A model generated the notes under the pieces. That model ran no database searches, had not been told where the DNA came from, and saw nothing but the letters and a program-made list of their open reading frames with translations. A program made the translations under genes and the position numbers. Of a DNA stretch of 64,000 nucleotides, positions 1 through 9,439 are shown piece after piece. The stretch is taken from positions 1,922,001-1,986,000 of the forward strand of contig JAOCPU010000001.1 of the NCBI GenBank assembly GCA_035772785.1. Reading direction: 5' to 3'. Source of the DNA: Phlebiopsis flavidoalba (taxonomy: Eukaryota > Basidiomycota > Agaricomycetes > Polyporales > Phanerochaetaceae). Each line of letters starts with the position of its first letter. Position 1 is the first letter of the stretch.

Positions 1-284
1 CTCTTCAGGACCTGACTGTCGGGCAGTTTGTCTACGTGAATTCGGAAGCGAAATCAAAACTTGCCCCAGAGAAGGCCATCTTCATCTTCGTAGATGAGGT
101 CCTTCTCCAACAGCGCAGTTGATGAGTGCCATATACGAGGAGCACAAGTGGCGTCAATTATTTTCCGGTCATTTCTGACTTGTGCTTATTAAGCTTTACT
201 TCTCGTAGGGATGAGGACGGTTTCCTCTATGTCAGCTACTCGGGCGAGAATACGTCGTCGAGCTCACGTTGTGAAACTCCGTAA
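1..284 (+). CDS. ATG8: ATG8 ubiquitin-like autophagy protein, C-terminal part (5' end outside window)
   Basis: The ATG8/LC3/GABARAP family is conjugated to phosphatidylethanolamine on autophagosome membranes. After a likely intron end (CAG at 6-8) the sequence reads [10 protein letters not shown], then [16 protein letters not shown], then after a one-base slip [10 protein letters not shown]. An intron of about 60 nt (GT at 150, AG near 209) leads to [15 protein letters not shown]. This is the conserved C-terminal half of the family in the right order. Three extra A residues within about 25 bases (near 41-65) shift and then restore the frame, a missing C near 102 breaks it, and a missing T near 255 hides the usual ENTF. 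In the uncorrected frame the stop is at 282-284; with one T restored it is at 272-274. The processed C-terminal glycine is not visible and one base there may also be wrong. The N-terminal half lies upstream of the window. Confidence 0.93.
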
Positions 285-1289
285 CTTGCCTCTCACGGAC
301 TACATCATTGCAGCTCTTCGCTCTGATTTCTGGATGCCTCTTTCCCTCATCTTGAAACTCCTGTCTCTTCCCGACCGTCACTCCTCATCGCTGTAATCAA
401 TTCCAAGGATCACGCATTCCAAGCGCAGGGGTTGATCAACAAGGATTATAGGTGGTCGAGGCCGCATTACCCCGAACGCAGTCCTCGTGCTTCTCTCTCA
501 CCTGACTCCTTTGTTCACCTACCCCCTTTCACGCATGCATACCCAGTGTGCGGTCTTGCCTGCACCCTCATTTCTGTTTACCTACACCCTTGTGATTGGA
601 ATCTTTGTATCTTATATTTTCCTGACATGCCACAGAATGCAAACAAGAAAGCACGATATGATGGACTCTCGCACACGGGTGTGGACCTGACTATACACTT
701 TGAGTCGAGCTTCTGCTTCGCTTTTTTGCATGCCTGCACTTGTTTCTTGAGGCGCATGCACCGCCGCACTAACTCTCTCTTTGGAACAGGTGAAGAGCCG
801 GCTGGAGGTCCGGCATTTGTGTAGCAAGCCACATTACTTGCGGCAGGAAGCGTTCGATACTGCCGTACTTGGGGCCTGCAAACGCGATAACAATGCATGT
901 GACGCGTCGCCTCACTGAAATCGTGAGTTTCTTACTCCTTTGGCCGGCCCTTAATCTCGCGCTGATGCTGAATATGGGTCAAGGTCAGAATACATACGTC
1001 TACGCGTTGTCGTGAACATTGTCTCCGAGAGTCCATTGTCTGCGACAACCTATGTTCTGGGCCACTGAGCTTTGCTCGCTTCTGGGACTAATCTTGTGCG
1101 GGGCGGGGCCGTTGTCAACATGTCGGTTTCGCATCTTCGCCTCATGTTGGCCATCCGGTTTGTGTCATTTGTCCCATCAGGTTAGGGACCAACGAGTGGC
1201 CTCGGTACGGCTCCGCGCTATAAAGCATGGGCCCGCCTTCGCTTGCGTGCCCGCATCGCCCACTCTCTCCTGACAGGTCTCAGGGGACT
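285..1289. other. Unassigned stretch between ATG8 and a membrane-protein gene
   Basis: Short open stretches occur on both strands. One near 487-690 on the plus strand contains a hydrophobic segment (SFLFTYTLVIGIFVSYIFL), and another near 893-985 reads MHVTRRLTEIVSFLLLWPAL. These may be early exons of the membrane-protein gene that follows, but I could not chain them with consistent splice sites. Confidence 0.3.
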
Positions 1290-2557
1290 TTACGCTCGCT
1301 CATTGGCCCGACTGGTTCTCATCCATTTACGTTTATCCCTTATTTCAACTCTATCGACAGAGATCGAAGATGACACCAGTCATTATTCGGCGTTGCGCGT
1401 AATGGGGACTCGTACGTTGGGACCACCCGCAGTTGACGCTCTTACTCAATGGCCATTGTGTTTATAGTCCTTCTTGCTGTGACAGAGATTGTTCTAGTGG
1501 CACTGTTTGCTAAGTCGGCATCGCCGGTATGACCGAAGCTCGTGGTATGTGTCGTCGCCACGGCCCACCATACATCATTGAACAAAGGCTTATCGTTTTC
1601 AGGTGACCTAGCAGCGTGTCTGTTATTACACTGCGTAGCCAGTCTTCTCGTATGGGGAAACGTAAGTTTCTCCCTTGTTCCATAAGGCGGTCTGTTTCTT
1701 ACGGCCACAGTGAGAGCTACATCCTCGTTAAGAGGGGCAGAGATCCCTCTGATATCACCTATGTGGTCCTAGGGTCTGTCTTGGCCGTGGCCACGGGTAT
1801 GGCTTTTGTTATATATGCCGTCTACATAGCGCACCAGATGCCTTCTGGAGTCCAACACCCGACAACTCCAGCGCCCTGTCGACCAGGGCTTGGACTTTTG
1901 GTGGTATGGGATCTGCGGCGCCTACGCGGTTCTGATCCTGTCGTGGCTCGTTACACTCCTTTGTGAGCAATTGATACCATTCTCATGCTTTGATACTGGG
2001 CTAATGACGTGCAACAGCCATTCAATCCCTCATTTTTGCCGTCATCGAGAAGCTGCGCTCTCGCCGCCTGTCGCCTCAGCCGCACAAAGCTGCCCCATCT
2101 GAAAAATCACAGCACGGGTCGTTTATCCGCCACCACCAGCCCAAAGTCAAGTCCAAGCCAACGCGAGAGCAAGGACGTCGACGTTTTTTTTTTCGGACCA
2201 CTCAACGCCCGCTACCAATCACCATCATTGCCGTCGATCATACACACGGCGGTGAGAGGTAGCTCTCCGAGTGGCTGGAAGATCACTGAGGTCTGGGAGG
2301 AGCCCGGGCCCATGTCCCCTCAGGAGGAGGCCCATGAGTATGACTGTGTCCGATGGAGACGAGACTCTGGTTCACGTGCCTCTCTCACCGATGAGGACGT
2401 ATTCCAACCTAGATTCTTCCAAGCAAGTGTAGGCTCGACTCACCGACCCCCGGCCGTCCCTATGCAGGCAAATGGATTGTTCGGAGGACCTAAGTTATGT
2501 AATATAGTATGTTCAACAAAAATCCGTCCGATTTTCTTCGTAACCAAAGAAGGCTGA
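1290..2557 (+). CDS. Probable multi-pass membrane protein, split by introns and indels, unidentified
   Basis: Plus-strand exon-like blocks read in order. DFTLAHWPDWFSSIYVYPLF lies near 1290-1355 and the hydrophobic MAIVFIVLLAVTEIVLVALF near 1450. DLAACLLLHCVASLLVWGN ends at a GTAAGT donor near 1662. Then come DPSDITYVVLGSVLAVATGM with VIYAVYIAHQM (1740-1840) and FWWYGICGAYAVLILSWLV (about 1892-1950). After an intron (acceptor near 2018) comes a basic, Pro/Ser-rich tail: AIQSLIFAVIEKLRSRRL, later TEVWEEPGPMSPQEEAHEYD. At least four transmembrane segments and a cytoplasmic tail are likely. The frame changes at a run of ten T near 2186-2195, which looks like a homopolymer error. I do not recognise the family, and the first exon is not defined. 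Confidence 0.45.
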
Positions 2558-3120
2558 GAACTATTAGCAGTGAGAGTAACGAGCGTGAGGCGCGATGTCG
2601 GTTAATCCAGAGCATCGAGTGTAACTTGTACTTGTTAATCCTTGTCGAACATGGTTCCACCCGGAGTGATCACAGCCCTTGCCCTGCGACCTCCCCTTGC
2701 TGCCTGAACCTAAATATGTTGCCGATGGTAGCGATCTCGGATCCACACTAAAAGATTGTGCATTATGTGGCGGCTGTTGGAAGCGGTGGATGCTACCCCA
2801 ACTCTGTCATCACTGCATATGTACATAACATCTGCCATATCTGCTGACACGTTCATTCCCACAGCCCATCAAATGCTATAGCCTATCGTAGCTCCATTGC
2901 GCAGTAAATATTACTATTTATATAGTGATGGGGTTCATCGTTTAAACCATCTGCGGTCAGTTCAATAACCAGCGGGCGCGAAACAGGCGTGACAAGAACA
3001 GTTTGACCGTAGCATTACAGCATCCGACGGGTGACCAGCTGCCGCCGGTTCAGCTAATACTTAAGCATGATTTTATCGACTTTCTACAGTGTGCTTTCTG
3101 TCTCAAGGCAGCTCACAGCC
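2558..3120. other. Intergenic stretch, nothing recognised
   Basis: About 560 bases between two membrane-protein genes. It is AT-richer around 2880-2950. No RNA gene, repeat or convincing reading frame was seen. It should hold the promoter of the gene starting at 3121. Confidence 0.5.
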
Positions 3121-4693
3121 ATGTCCTCCTATCTTTCCACATCGGAGCCGCAAATTCACAACATATCACTTACCCAAGAGTCGCTCGACGCCGTGCTCAG
3201 TACTCTGGGATATACTCTACCAATCTTGCTTCCCTATTGCTTCCCAGGTATCTTAGAATCGACGTGTTTGGTGAGTTGCTTAGCCTTACCTCTGATGCTT
3301 AAATTAGTCAAGTCTTGATATTTCACTGGTTCGCTTTCTTCTATGTGTTCTTTTATTACGTTGACAAATTTGCTGATTTGACTGCGCGGCTGACAGGTGT
3401 CTATTCGCTCCTAGTGCTCGTGTCGACTATTCTTGTCCTGCTGGGTCCCGATTGCATCATGCTTAAATAGTGTCGCTCACGGCCACAGCCGAAGAGGCCT
3501 TTACTCAGCTGAGCGACTTCTGGTTGGGCGGTGCCTGCATTACTATGTATGCCATGGCAAGCGACCCACTTCGGCCTCTCTGTGACATGGATGTTTCAAA
3601 CCAGCAATGGTAACACATTGGCAGAGGATCAAATCGCCCTCCGACTGCCTCGAAAATGCCATGAGAAACCGATCATGCACGCTGGAACAATATTTGGAGA
3701 GCGTCGGTTCCACAAATAAATGATGTATCCATACAAGCCGGGGACCGATTGCATCCCGTCACGGTGCTACTTACAATAAGTGTAAAGAGTGACACTCCAC
3801 TATACTATAGGCGATTCTAGTACTAACACGGAATGTTCACGTTTAGATCATACTGGGCGATGCAAATTGTCGCATGGCGAGCTTGGGTAGTATCTGGCAG
3901 CGGCGGAGCACGCGTGTGGTCCTGATCCTGTTTTGTGGATTGCTCATCGCTACGTTAGGTAGGTGTATTCTGCGACTCAAAAGTCAACGCTTACTGAATT
4001 CAGATGCAAAATTGAAGGCCTTTCTATTGAAAGCACGCGTCGTAATCAGTGTTTAATGACAACAAATGCTGGACTGGAGTTTGAAGACACAAATGGCAAC
4101 GACGCTTGGATTCTATCGTTGGTGACAAACATAATAGACCACATCTATTTTGATTGGTTACAAATCATGGTGAGCAAAATTACATCAGTTAGATCCATCA
4201 TTTGATACTGAGCTTAACGTGTCGTAAATCTCAAGGGAATATCGGGAGAACAATTGGTTTTTTTTTTTTTTATAGGATAATTCACGCGTAATGAAATCCA
4301 CAGCCACACAAGTTGAAAAGGTATTGATATTATTTCTTGACTCCGGAATATTATATTGTGCGCTTTGGGTAATTCTTTTTATTTATTTCCATACACCCAA
4401 GCGTCTCAATGGTTCTCATTACTATGCAGGTCGTGTTGGTGATGAGTAATTCACTCACCATTGCCTTCGAAAATGGTACAAGTCAGACACCTACATCAGC
4501 ATCACTGTACAACTTCACATATACCCTCAAGCTTTCAGGCTTGATTGACATTGTTGTAAGTCACCATTGGCTCATTTCTGACAGTGCTGCAAGAATAAAC
4601 TAAGCGACTTTTGCTCAGGGAATTTATCCGACAATGATCATTATCCTCACTGCATTGTCCAAGTCCTACATAGAAAGGAACGATCCATCTTAG
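3121..4693 (+). CDS. Fungal multi-pass integral membrane protein of the basidiomycete GDAIVxWRAW type
   Basis: ATG at 3121 opens an extracellular N terminus (MSSYLSTSEPQIHNISLTQE) and first helix (LGYTLPILLPYCF). An intron from about 3248 to 3396 leads to VYSLLVLVSTILVLLG. A later exon carries IWRASVPQINDVSIQAGDRL and the family hallmark, readable as VILGDAIVAWRAWVVWQRRS once an extra A and an extra CT (3850-3895) are removed. Further exons give WILSLVTNIIATS (one extra A near 4137), TQVEKVLILFLDSGILYCAL and SLYNFTYTLKLSGLIDIVV. The last exon reads GIYPTMIIILTALSKSYIER with stop TAG at 4691-4693. Introns are short, and one contains a run of 13 T before its acceptor. Such seven-helix proteins of unknown function are common in basidiomycetes. 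The gene order, splice phases and compensating indels make this a real gene with consensus errors. Confidence 0.8.
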
Positions 4694-5040
4694 TGAGATG
4701 CCTCTTTTAAAACTATCAGAATACGCCGAGGTGAAAGAAGTGAATCGCGAAGGTCTGTGAGTAGATGGATGCTAGGCAGCACCATACCTCTGAATCGGAT
4801 GCAATCGCGTGTCGTGTCCGCTCCTGTGAGGATGAAGTCGGATAAGAACCCGTATCTTGGGAAATACATAGTACAGAGAAATCGGGACTTGATAATCCAG
4901 GCTTTAGTCGATATGGCGCGTAGACTATTTTCGAGTGACAGTGAGAAGCCGAAGAGTCACGGATTCGATTCTCCTGAGGATGCTCAGTCTACGAAAAGGT
5001 ATTTTTATGATCAACACGCTAAAAAAAGCTTCGATGGTAT
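4694..5040. other. Spacer between membrane-protein gene and tRNA
   Basis: This may include the 3' UTR of the preceding gene. A 107-codon open frame at 4757-5080 runs into the tRNA and is probably fortuitous. Confidence 0.4.
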
Positions 5041-5121
5041 GGTTCAATGGTGTAGTGGTTATCACTCCTGTCTTACATAATGTGCACAGGCGGTCGTCTG
5101 GTTCGATCCCGGCTTGAACCA
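5041..5121 (+). tRNA. trnV-UAC: tRNA-Val (anticodon UAC) with a 7-nt intron
   Basis: The acceptor stem is GGTTCAA (5041-5047) pairing with TTGAACC (5114-5120), and the discriminator base is A at 5121. The D arm is GTGTAGTGGTTATCAC and the anticodon stem CCTGT/ACAGG (5067-5071 and 5086-5090). The loop begins CTTACA, giving anticodon TAC at 5074-5076. Seven extra bases (5078-5084) follow position 37, the canonical place for nuclear tRNA introns. The T loop is TTCGATC inside a stem with one mismatched pair. The GGTT...AACC acceptor and D-arm sequence resemble fungal valine tRNAs. No CCA is encoded, as expected for a nuclear gene. Confidence 0.88.
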
Positions 5122-5124
5122 GCC

Positions 5125-5132
5125 TTTTTTTT
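5125..5132 (+). terminator. RNA polymerase III terminator of the tRNA gene
   Basis: A run of eight T begins four bases after the discriminator base of the tRNA. Confidence 0.85.
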
Positions 5133-5734
5133 GGTTGTTTTCAATCAACAGAGTACAGTAGTAGACTAGTTCTTGCCTCACTGCCGATTACTTTATCAAA
5201 CGACTATAAACTTCGTCGTAGGCAACATCACGCGTTCAAAACTTGTTCAGACGTTGTATCAACATGTAAAGAATGTATCTAGACTTTAGCGGGAAATTAT
5301 TCCAAAACTTCCTCGAGTACAGGAATTTATTGAGCACATGAGAAGTCTCTGGAAAATGTACATGCAAGTTTACTCATTTTACTATGCTCTTATCATTCAT
5401 GTCTGACACTAATAATTATATTATGGTATATATACTATATTTAGAGTACACATAATAATATTCAGTCCTGTAGAGCTTTTCGGAGGAGCATGGTATTTTC
5501 TACAGCGGGGACAGAGCCCATCAAGCGTAACGAAGTGGAGCGCTTATTGCACCAAGCGTGACTTCCAGTCACGTCAAGGAGCGGGCTCGTGTGACAACTA
5601 TGGTCTCTTCGTAAATTAGTGCACCTTTCTATCCAACACTCTGTTAAAACTTTACCGACTATGCTAGAGTAAGGATAATGTATGTATTAACTTGTGTACA
5701 AGAGGATCTTAATACAGAGTGCGAGTCAAGCCCA
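5133..5734. other. AT-rich intergenic stretch
   Basis: No gene recognised. It is AT-rich, especially 5400-5460 with repeated TATA-like tracts. It ends at the CCA target duplication of the CACTA-like element. Confidence 0.5.
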
Positions 5735-5754
5735 CACTGTGAAGTTCAAAACCC

Positions 5755-5865
5755 GCGAAATTTGCCCGATCACCTGGCGAACTTCACAAATTCGCCCTGA
5801 AAACGGGCTACACAGGGCGAAAGTGAAGAACGGGCGAAAGTCGCCCTCCAGCGTTTTGAACACAG
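5755..5865. repeat. Left subterminal GGGCGAA/TTCGCCC repeat cluster
   Basis: Repeated short motifs in both orientations: TTTGCCC, GGCGAAC, TTCGCCC, AGGGCGAAAG, CGGGCGAAAG and TCGCCCT. They match the cluster at the other end of the element and are probable transposase-binding sites. Confidence 0.7.
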
Positions 5866-6804
5866 ATTACCTTCCCATACGGGTAATTTCGCGCGACATG
5901 CTCAGACGCTTAAGGGCAAAAGGGACGCGTCATGCTCTCGCACGCGTCTGACCTTCAACGTCCAGCATCGTACCGGGACGGGTCCCCTCCTCGACATACC
6001 CCGCGGTCCTCCTCCTTTACTCTATAGCTCTGGGGACTCGATACAAGGACGCAATATATCAGCTATAAGCCAAACTCTACTTTCAATCCAGTGCTTGACT
6101 GTGCGACCTTGTAAAGGAATCAGCTGACGCGTCGTTCGTGTCGGGTAAACTGCATAGACATGCTCTCCTACGGTACGCACTTGACACCCTGGCTTCTACA
6201 ACTGCAGTTGAATGACCTCGCCGTGCCAAAAGATAGCATCTTGACGGCTTCGTTGTTGGCTCAAAATGCAACTTGCGACATTGCGTTTCGCTACGATGTA
6301 GGGTGTGTAATCCCTGTCTACCACGACAACCATTATTGACTATTATGATTATAGAATGGCCCACTAGATTGTATACATGGTTTACTCTGACATTGGAGAT
6401 AAGGTGCATGCCGCCAGGTAATCTCATGTGACCATAGTATCCCCTCAATGCTAATGGTTCTCTCCTAGATCAGTTTTAGCTGAGCAGCGGCAAATCATTT
6501 CAAGAGATCCCATACCGAGAGGTGTGTAGTTGTAATGAAACAGCATCCCAGTCACCCACCAACCCGCCCAGCAACAGAACTTAGCACAGTAGGTGCCGAG
6601 TACTTCTTTCAGACCCTGGAAACTAACATCAAACGCTGAGTATGTCAGGTAGCATAGTTTCACTGTATTGTACTAGATCCATAGGTTTCATAATATATAA
6701 TGATTTCTGACACATTTTGGAAATTGGCGGCGCCCGTGGTAATACAATTCGCAATCCCGATAATCGGTGGAATATGTCCCAGTGTAGTGACCCCGTCCAC
6801 CGCG

Positions 6805-6985
6805 TCAGGCGAAATTAAATGGGCAAAACAAACGGGCGAAACGTCTAATATTCCGGGCGAATTTGTACAAGAAGAATTCGCCTGTTACCACCGGGCGACA
6901 GAACCTGGTTATCGGGTCAAATGAACCCTCATTCATGGCGAATATACCCCCTTACGTCCTGGCAAAATTCGCCCTTTCTCAGCCC
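6805..6985. repeat. Right subterminal GGGCGAA/TTCGCCC repeat cluster
   Basis: Copies include AGGCGAAATT, CGGGCGAAAC, CGGGCGAATT, TTCGCCTG, CGGGCGACA, GGCGAATA and TTCGCCCTTT. Together with the left cluster they delimit the element. Confidence 0.7.
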
Positions 6986-6995
6986 CACAGTGCCA

Positions 6996-7987
6996 CGGTG
7001 CAAGGTGGTCAAGTACCCGATGCTAAGGACCCGGCTGGCACGTGGCGCGGGAATGCTGTAGTTTAACTTTTTTGGTTTTGGGGGAAATTTTTTATTGCTA
7101 TTGAAAACGTCACGATGTACAGCCGCATCACAACTTCTGAAGTCAAAAGTCAGACTTCAGGGGGCAATCGAAAAGACACAATTCCTTTGAGCTGAACAGT
7201 TTAGCCGGTCTGCACCCCCGGCCAACTCTCCATTACCATTTGGGATTTCAAAGGGCAGTCGCAAACAGGTCGCAACCCACAGCCATGGTATGAAATGCAC
7301 GGGAAAGCATTGTCATTACATCTAGGGATAGCACAGTACGATAGTGATAAGAAAAAGAGCTGAGATAATAGTTAGCGCGAGGGCAGCGCGGAAAAGCCTT
7401 ATGCAATGAAGTGGGTTGTTGATGAAGTACAAACGGGGGATTGAAACAGACTGTCGGGTGGGGGTGGATGCCATGAAGGCCGGGCTGGTCTTGCAAATGA
7501 TGTAATTAAGCGCAGGGATCCGCAATCGGAGTAAGGGGGAGGCGAAGGCGGGGGTGTGAAGGGTGTGAAGCAGGAAAGGGTGATGTGGAAGGCGTAAAAT
7601 GGAAGGGGGAAGGGTGGTTGACGGATTTGAAGAGTCCCGTGAAGGGTGGGTTGGGTTGACGACAGTCCGTGAAAGAGTGCTGGCAAGTCCCATGGGTGGG
7701 TCGTTCGCTCACTAGGGGGCGATGGGGGTCGTGTATCAGAATGGCGGCGTTTTATCTTCGCGCTCACGAGTCGCGGCGGATCGAATCATAGCTCGGGGGG
7801 ATTCTCATTAAACTCTGCGGCGGCGTGTCCTCGCCCTCCGGCGACTCGGGCAGGCGTCCCGCATCCTGGTGCTGCAGCAATCACACTCCCCTCGCCCGGC
7901 GCATTCGCAACACGGAACTCTCCCCGCCTCGAGCTCCTTATATTCTCGGGGAGCGTCATCCCCGTCGCTGCTCGAGCCCGTAGTGGG
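6996..7987. other. Intergenic stretch with strong strand purine skew
   Basis: From about 7420 to 7720 the plus strand is very G/A-rich and the minus strand correspondingly C/T-rich. The overlapping minus-strand open frames there are proline-, serine- and histidine-rich in several frames at once, which is what skewed composition produces. I see no gene. Confidence 0.5.
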
Positions 7988-9439
7988 CTAAACGACGGCC
8001 CAGTGGCTCGGGCCCCCGCGGTACATGCCCTCGCCGCCGTAGGCAGGGTTGAACCCCGCCCGGGAACACCGACCCGCGCGGGCTGGTGTTCTACTCGTAT
8101 CCGTGCCCGGACGCGCTGGGCCGCCGCCCGAATGCGGGTCCGAGTAGGCCGCGTACGCGCCGCGTAGTCGTAGTCCCGTTACCCCGGATCCGAGGCCGAC
8201 GCGCTTGGGGGGCGTAGTGGCTTTGGCTCTGGCTATATGCGCTCGGCGCGCTCGCGCTTCCCGACGGCGGGCCCTGGTGCGCACCCGCGCCGGCTGCACC
8301 TGCGGCCATCCCTGCACCCAGGCCTGCTGCTCCTGCGCCGAGCACGGACGCGGAGGTTCCTGCGTGGCTCATCATGGGGCCGCTGGCCTGCGAGGCTCTC
8401 GGGCACGTAGCGGTATGGCTCGACCGCGCCTCCTTCTGCTCCAACAAGATCGACAACCGCCACCTACGCCCGGTCGCCCGCCGACAACGCGGTCCGGGTC
8501 AAAGTCGCCGTCGAATTCGTCGCGGCGGCGTCTGCGGAGGAGGAACCACGCGAGCAGCGCCAGCACGATTGCGCCGCCGACACCACCCACAACACCGCCT
8601 ACGATGGCGCCCGTGTGGTTTGACGAGTGTGAGTTGGCCCGCCCGCCGCGTCCGAGCCAATTGTAGGAGTGACGACGACGGTGGTGGCGAATGTGGACGT
8701 CAACCGTCGAGCCGGCGGCATTGGTGGTGCTAATGAAGCGTACAGCGATCAGGCCCGCGCGAAGGCAGGCGTGATTTACGTACACGACTGTGCCCACAAC
8801 TCGTGCTTGGTGAAGCTAGACTGCGTGGAACTGAAGGTCGACGAGCCTGCTGAACTGCTCCCTGGAGCTGATGTCCCACTCGAGGTGCCGCTTGACCCGG
8901 ATGCGGCCGAGCTCGATGCGCCAGATCCTGATGACGGATTCGACGATGGCCCCGACAGTGAATTTGACGCGCCAGAACTCGCGGAGGACAAGCGGAATTG
9001 CTGGGGGAAGCAGATGCTGTGGTTAGACGGTCCGGAGGGAGTTGTGGTCGGACTCGCGGATGACGCAGATGATGAGGTGGGTTGTGATGTATCAGACGTG
9101 GGAGCGGTTGATGAAGATGAACCTGCGTCAGGTGCCGAGGTTGAGGGCTGCTGGGGTCTGTTTGAGGCTGAGGAACCTGTGTGGTGAAGAAAAAAGGTGG
9201 GTCAGTACTGCTTGTTGGAGGCGGTGGATCTGAGGTAGATGAAGGGGGTGGAGGAGACGGGGACGAGGAGAGAGTAGAGGGATCGCTCGTACTCGAAGAG
9301 GCACCCAGGATCAGGAGTGGACGAGGCTGCGGAGGGAGAAGGCGAGGATGTGGGCGCGGGAGACGTACTAGCAGGCGTCGAAGACGTCGATAGCGGGGGC
9401 GTCGAGCCTGACGCCGCTGAGGCCTGCGGACGATGACAT
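7988..9439 (-). CDS. Ser/Thr/Pro-rich single-pass membrane protein with Gly/Ala-rich cytoplasmic tail
   Basis: Read on the minus strand, ATG at 9439 (MSSSAGLSG) is followed across several frames by a mucin-like ectodomain: STSSTPASTSPAPTSSPSPS, then SASSASPTTTPSGPSNHS, then SSSAASGSSGTSSGTSAPGS. A juxtamembrane SNHTGAIVGGVVGGVGGAIV continues into VLALLAWFLLRRRRRDEFDG, a typical transmembrane helix with basic stop-transfer residues. The cytoplasmic part contains YRYVPESLAGQ, GTSASVLGAGAAGLGAGMAA and a Tyr/Gly-rich end, and stops at 7988-7990. Basidiomycetes have many such Mid2/Wsc-like proteins with an S/T-rich ectodomain, one helix and a disordered tail, often without an obvious signal peptide. 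A wall-sensor role is only an analogy. At least four frame changes are needed to read it through, and introns are not resolved. Confidence 0.65.

Larger units (their letters stand above)
5735..6992. mobile_element. Non-autonomous CACTA (CMC)-like DNA transposon, 1,258 bp
   Basis: Both ends start CACTGTG. Over the first 32 bases the left end and the reverse complement of the right end agree at 23 positions without gaps, sharing CACTGTG, GCGAA and TTTGCC blocks. A 3-bp direct repeat CCA flanks the element (5732-5734 and 6993-6995). Variants of GGGCGAA/TTCGCCC are packed into the terminal 110-200 bases at each end and are almost absent from the middle. CACTG-type termini, 3-bp target duplications and dense subterminal repeats are the known signature of CACTA/EnSpm elements. 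No transposase was seen; the largest internal frame (6083-6448, minus, 121 codons) resembles nothing I know. The superfamily assignment is inference, since a 3-bp duplication alone is weak evidence. Confidence 0.65.

Noticed and set aside
4757..5117. Open frames running into the tRNA-Val gene
   Set aside because: They overlap a well-formed tRNA and have no protein-like features.
5690..5951. 85-codon plus-strand frame covering the GGGCGAA cluster
   Set aside because: It spans the left terminal repeat of the CACTA-like element and encodes only the repeat motifs.
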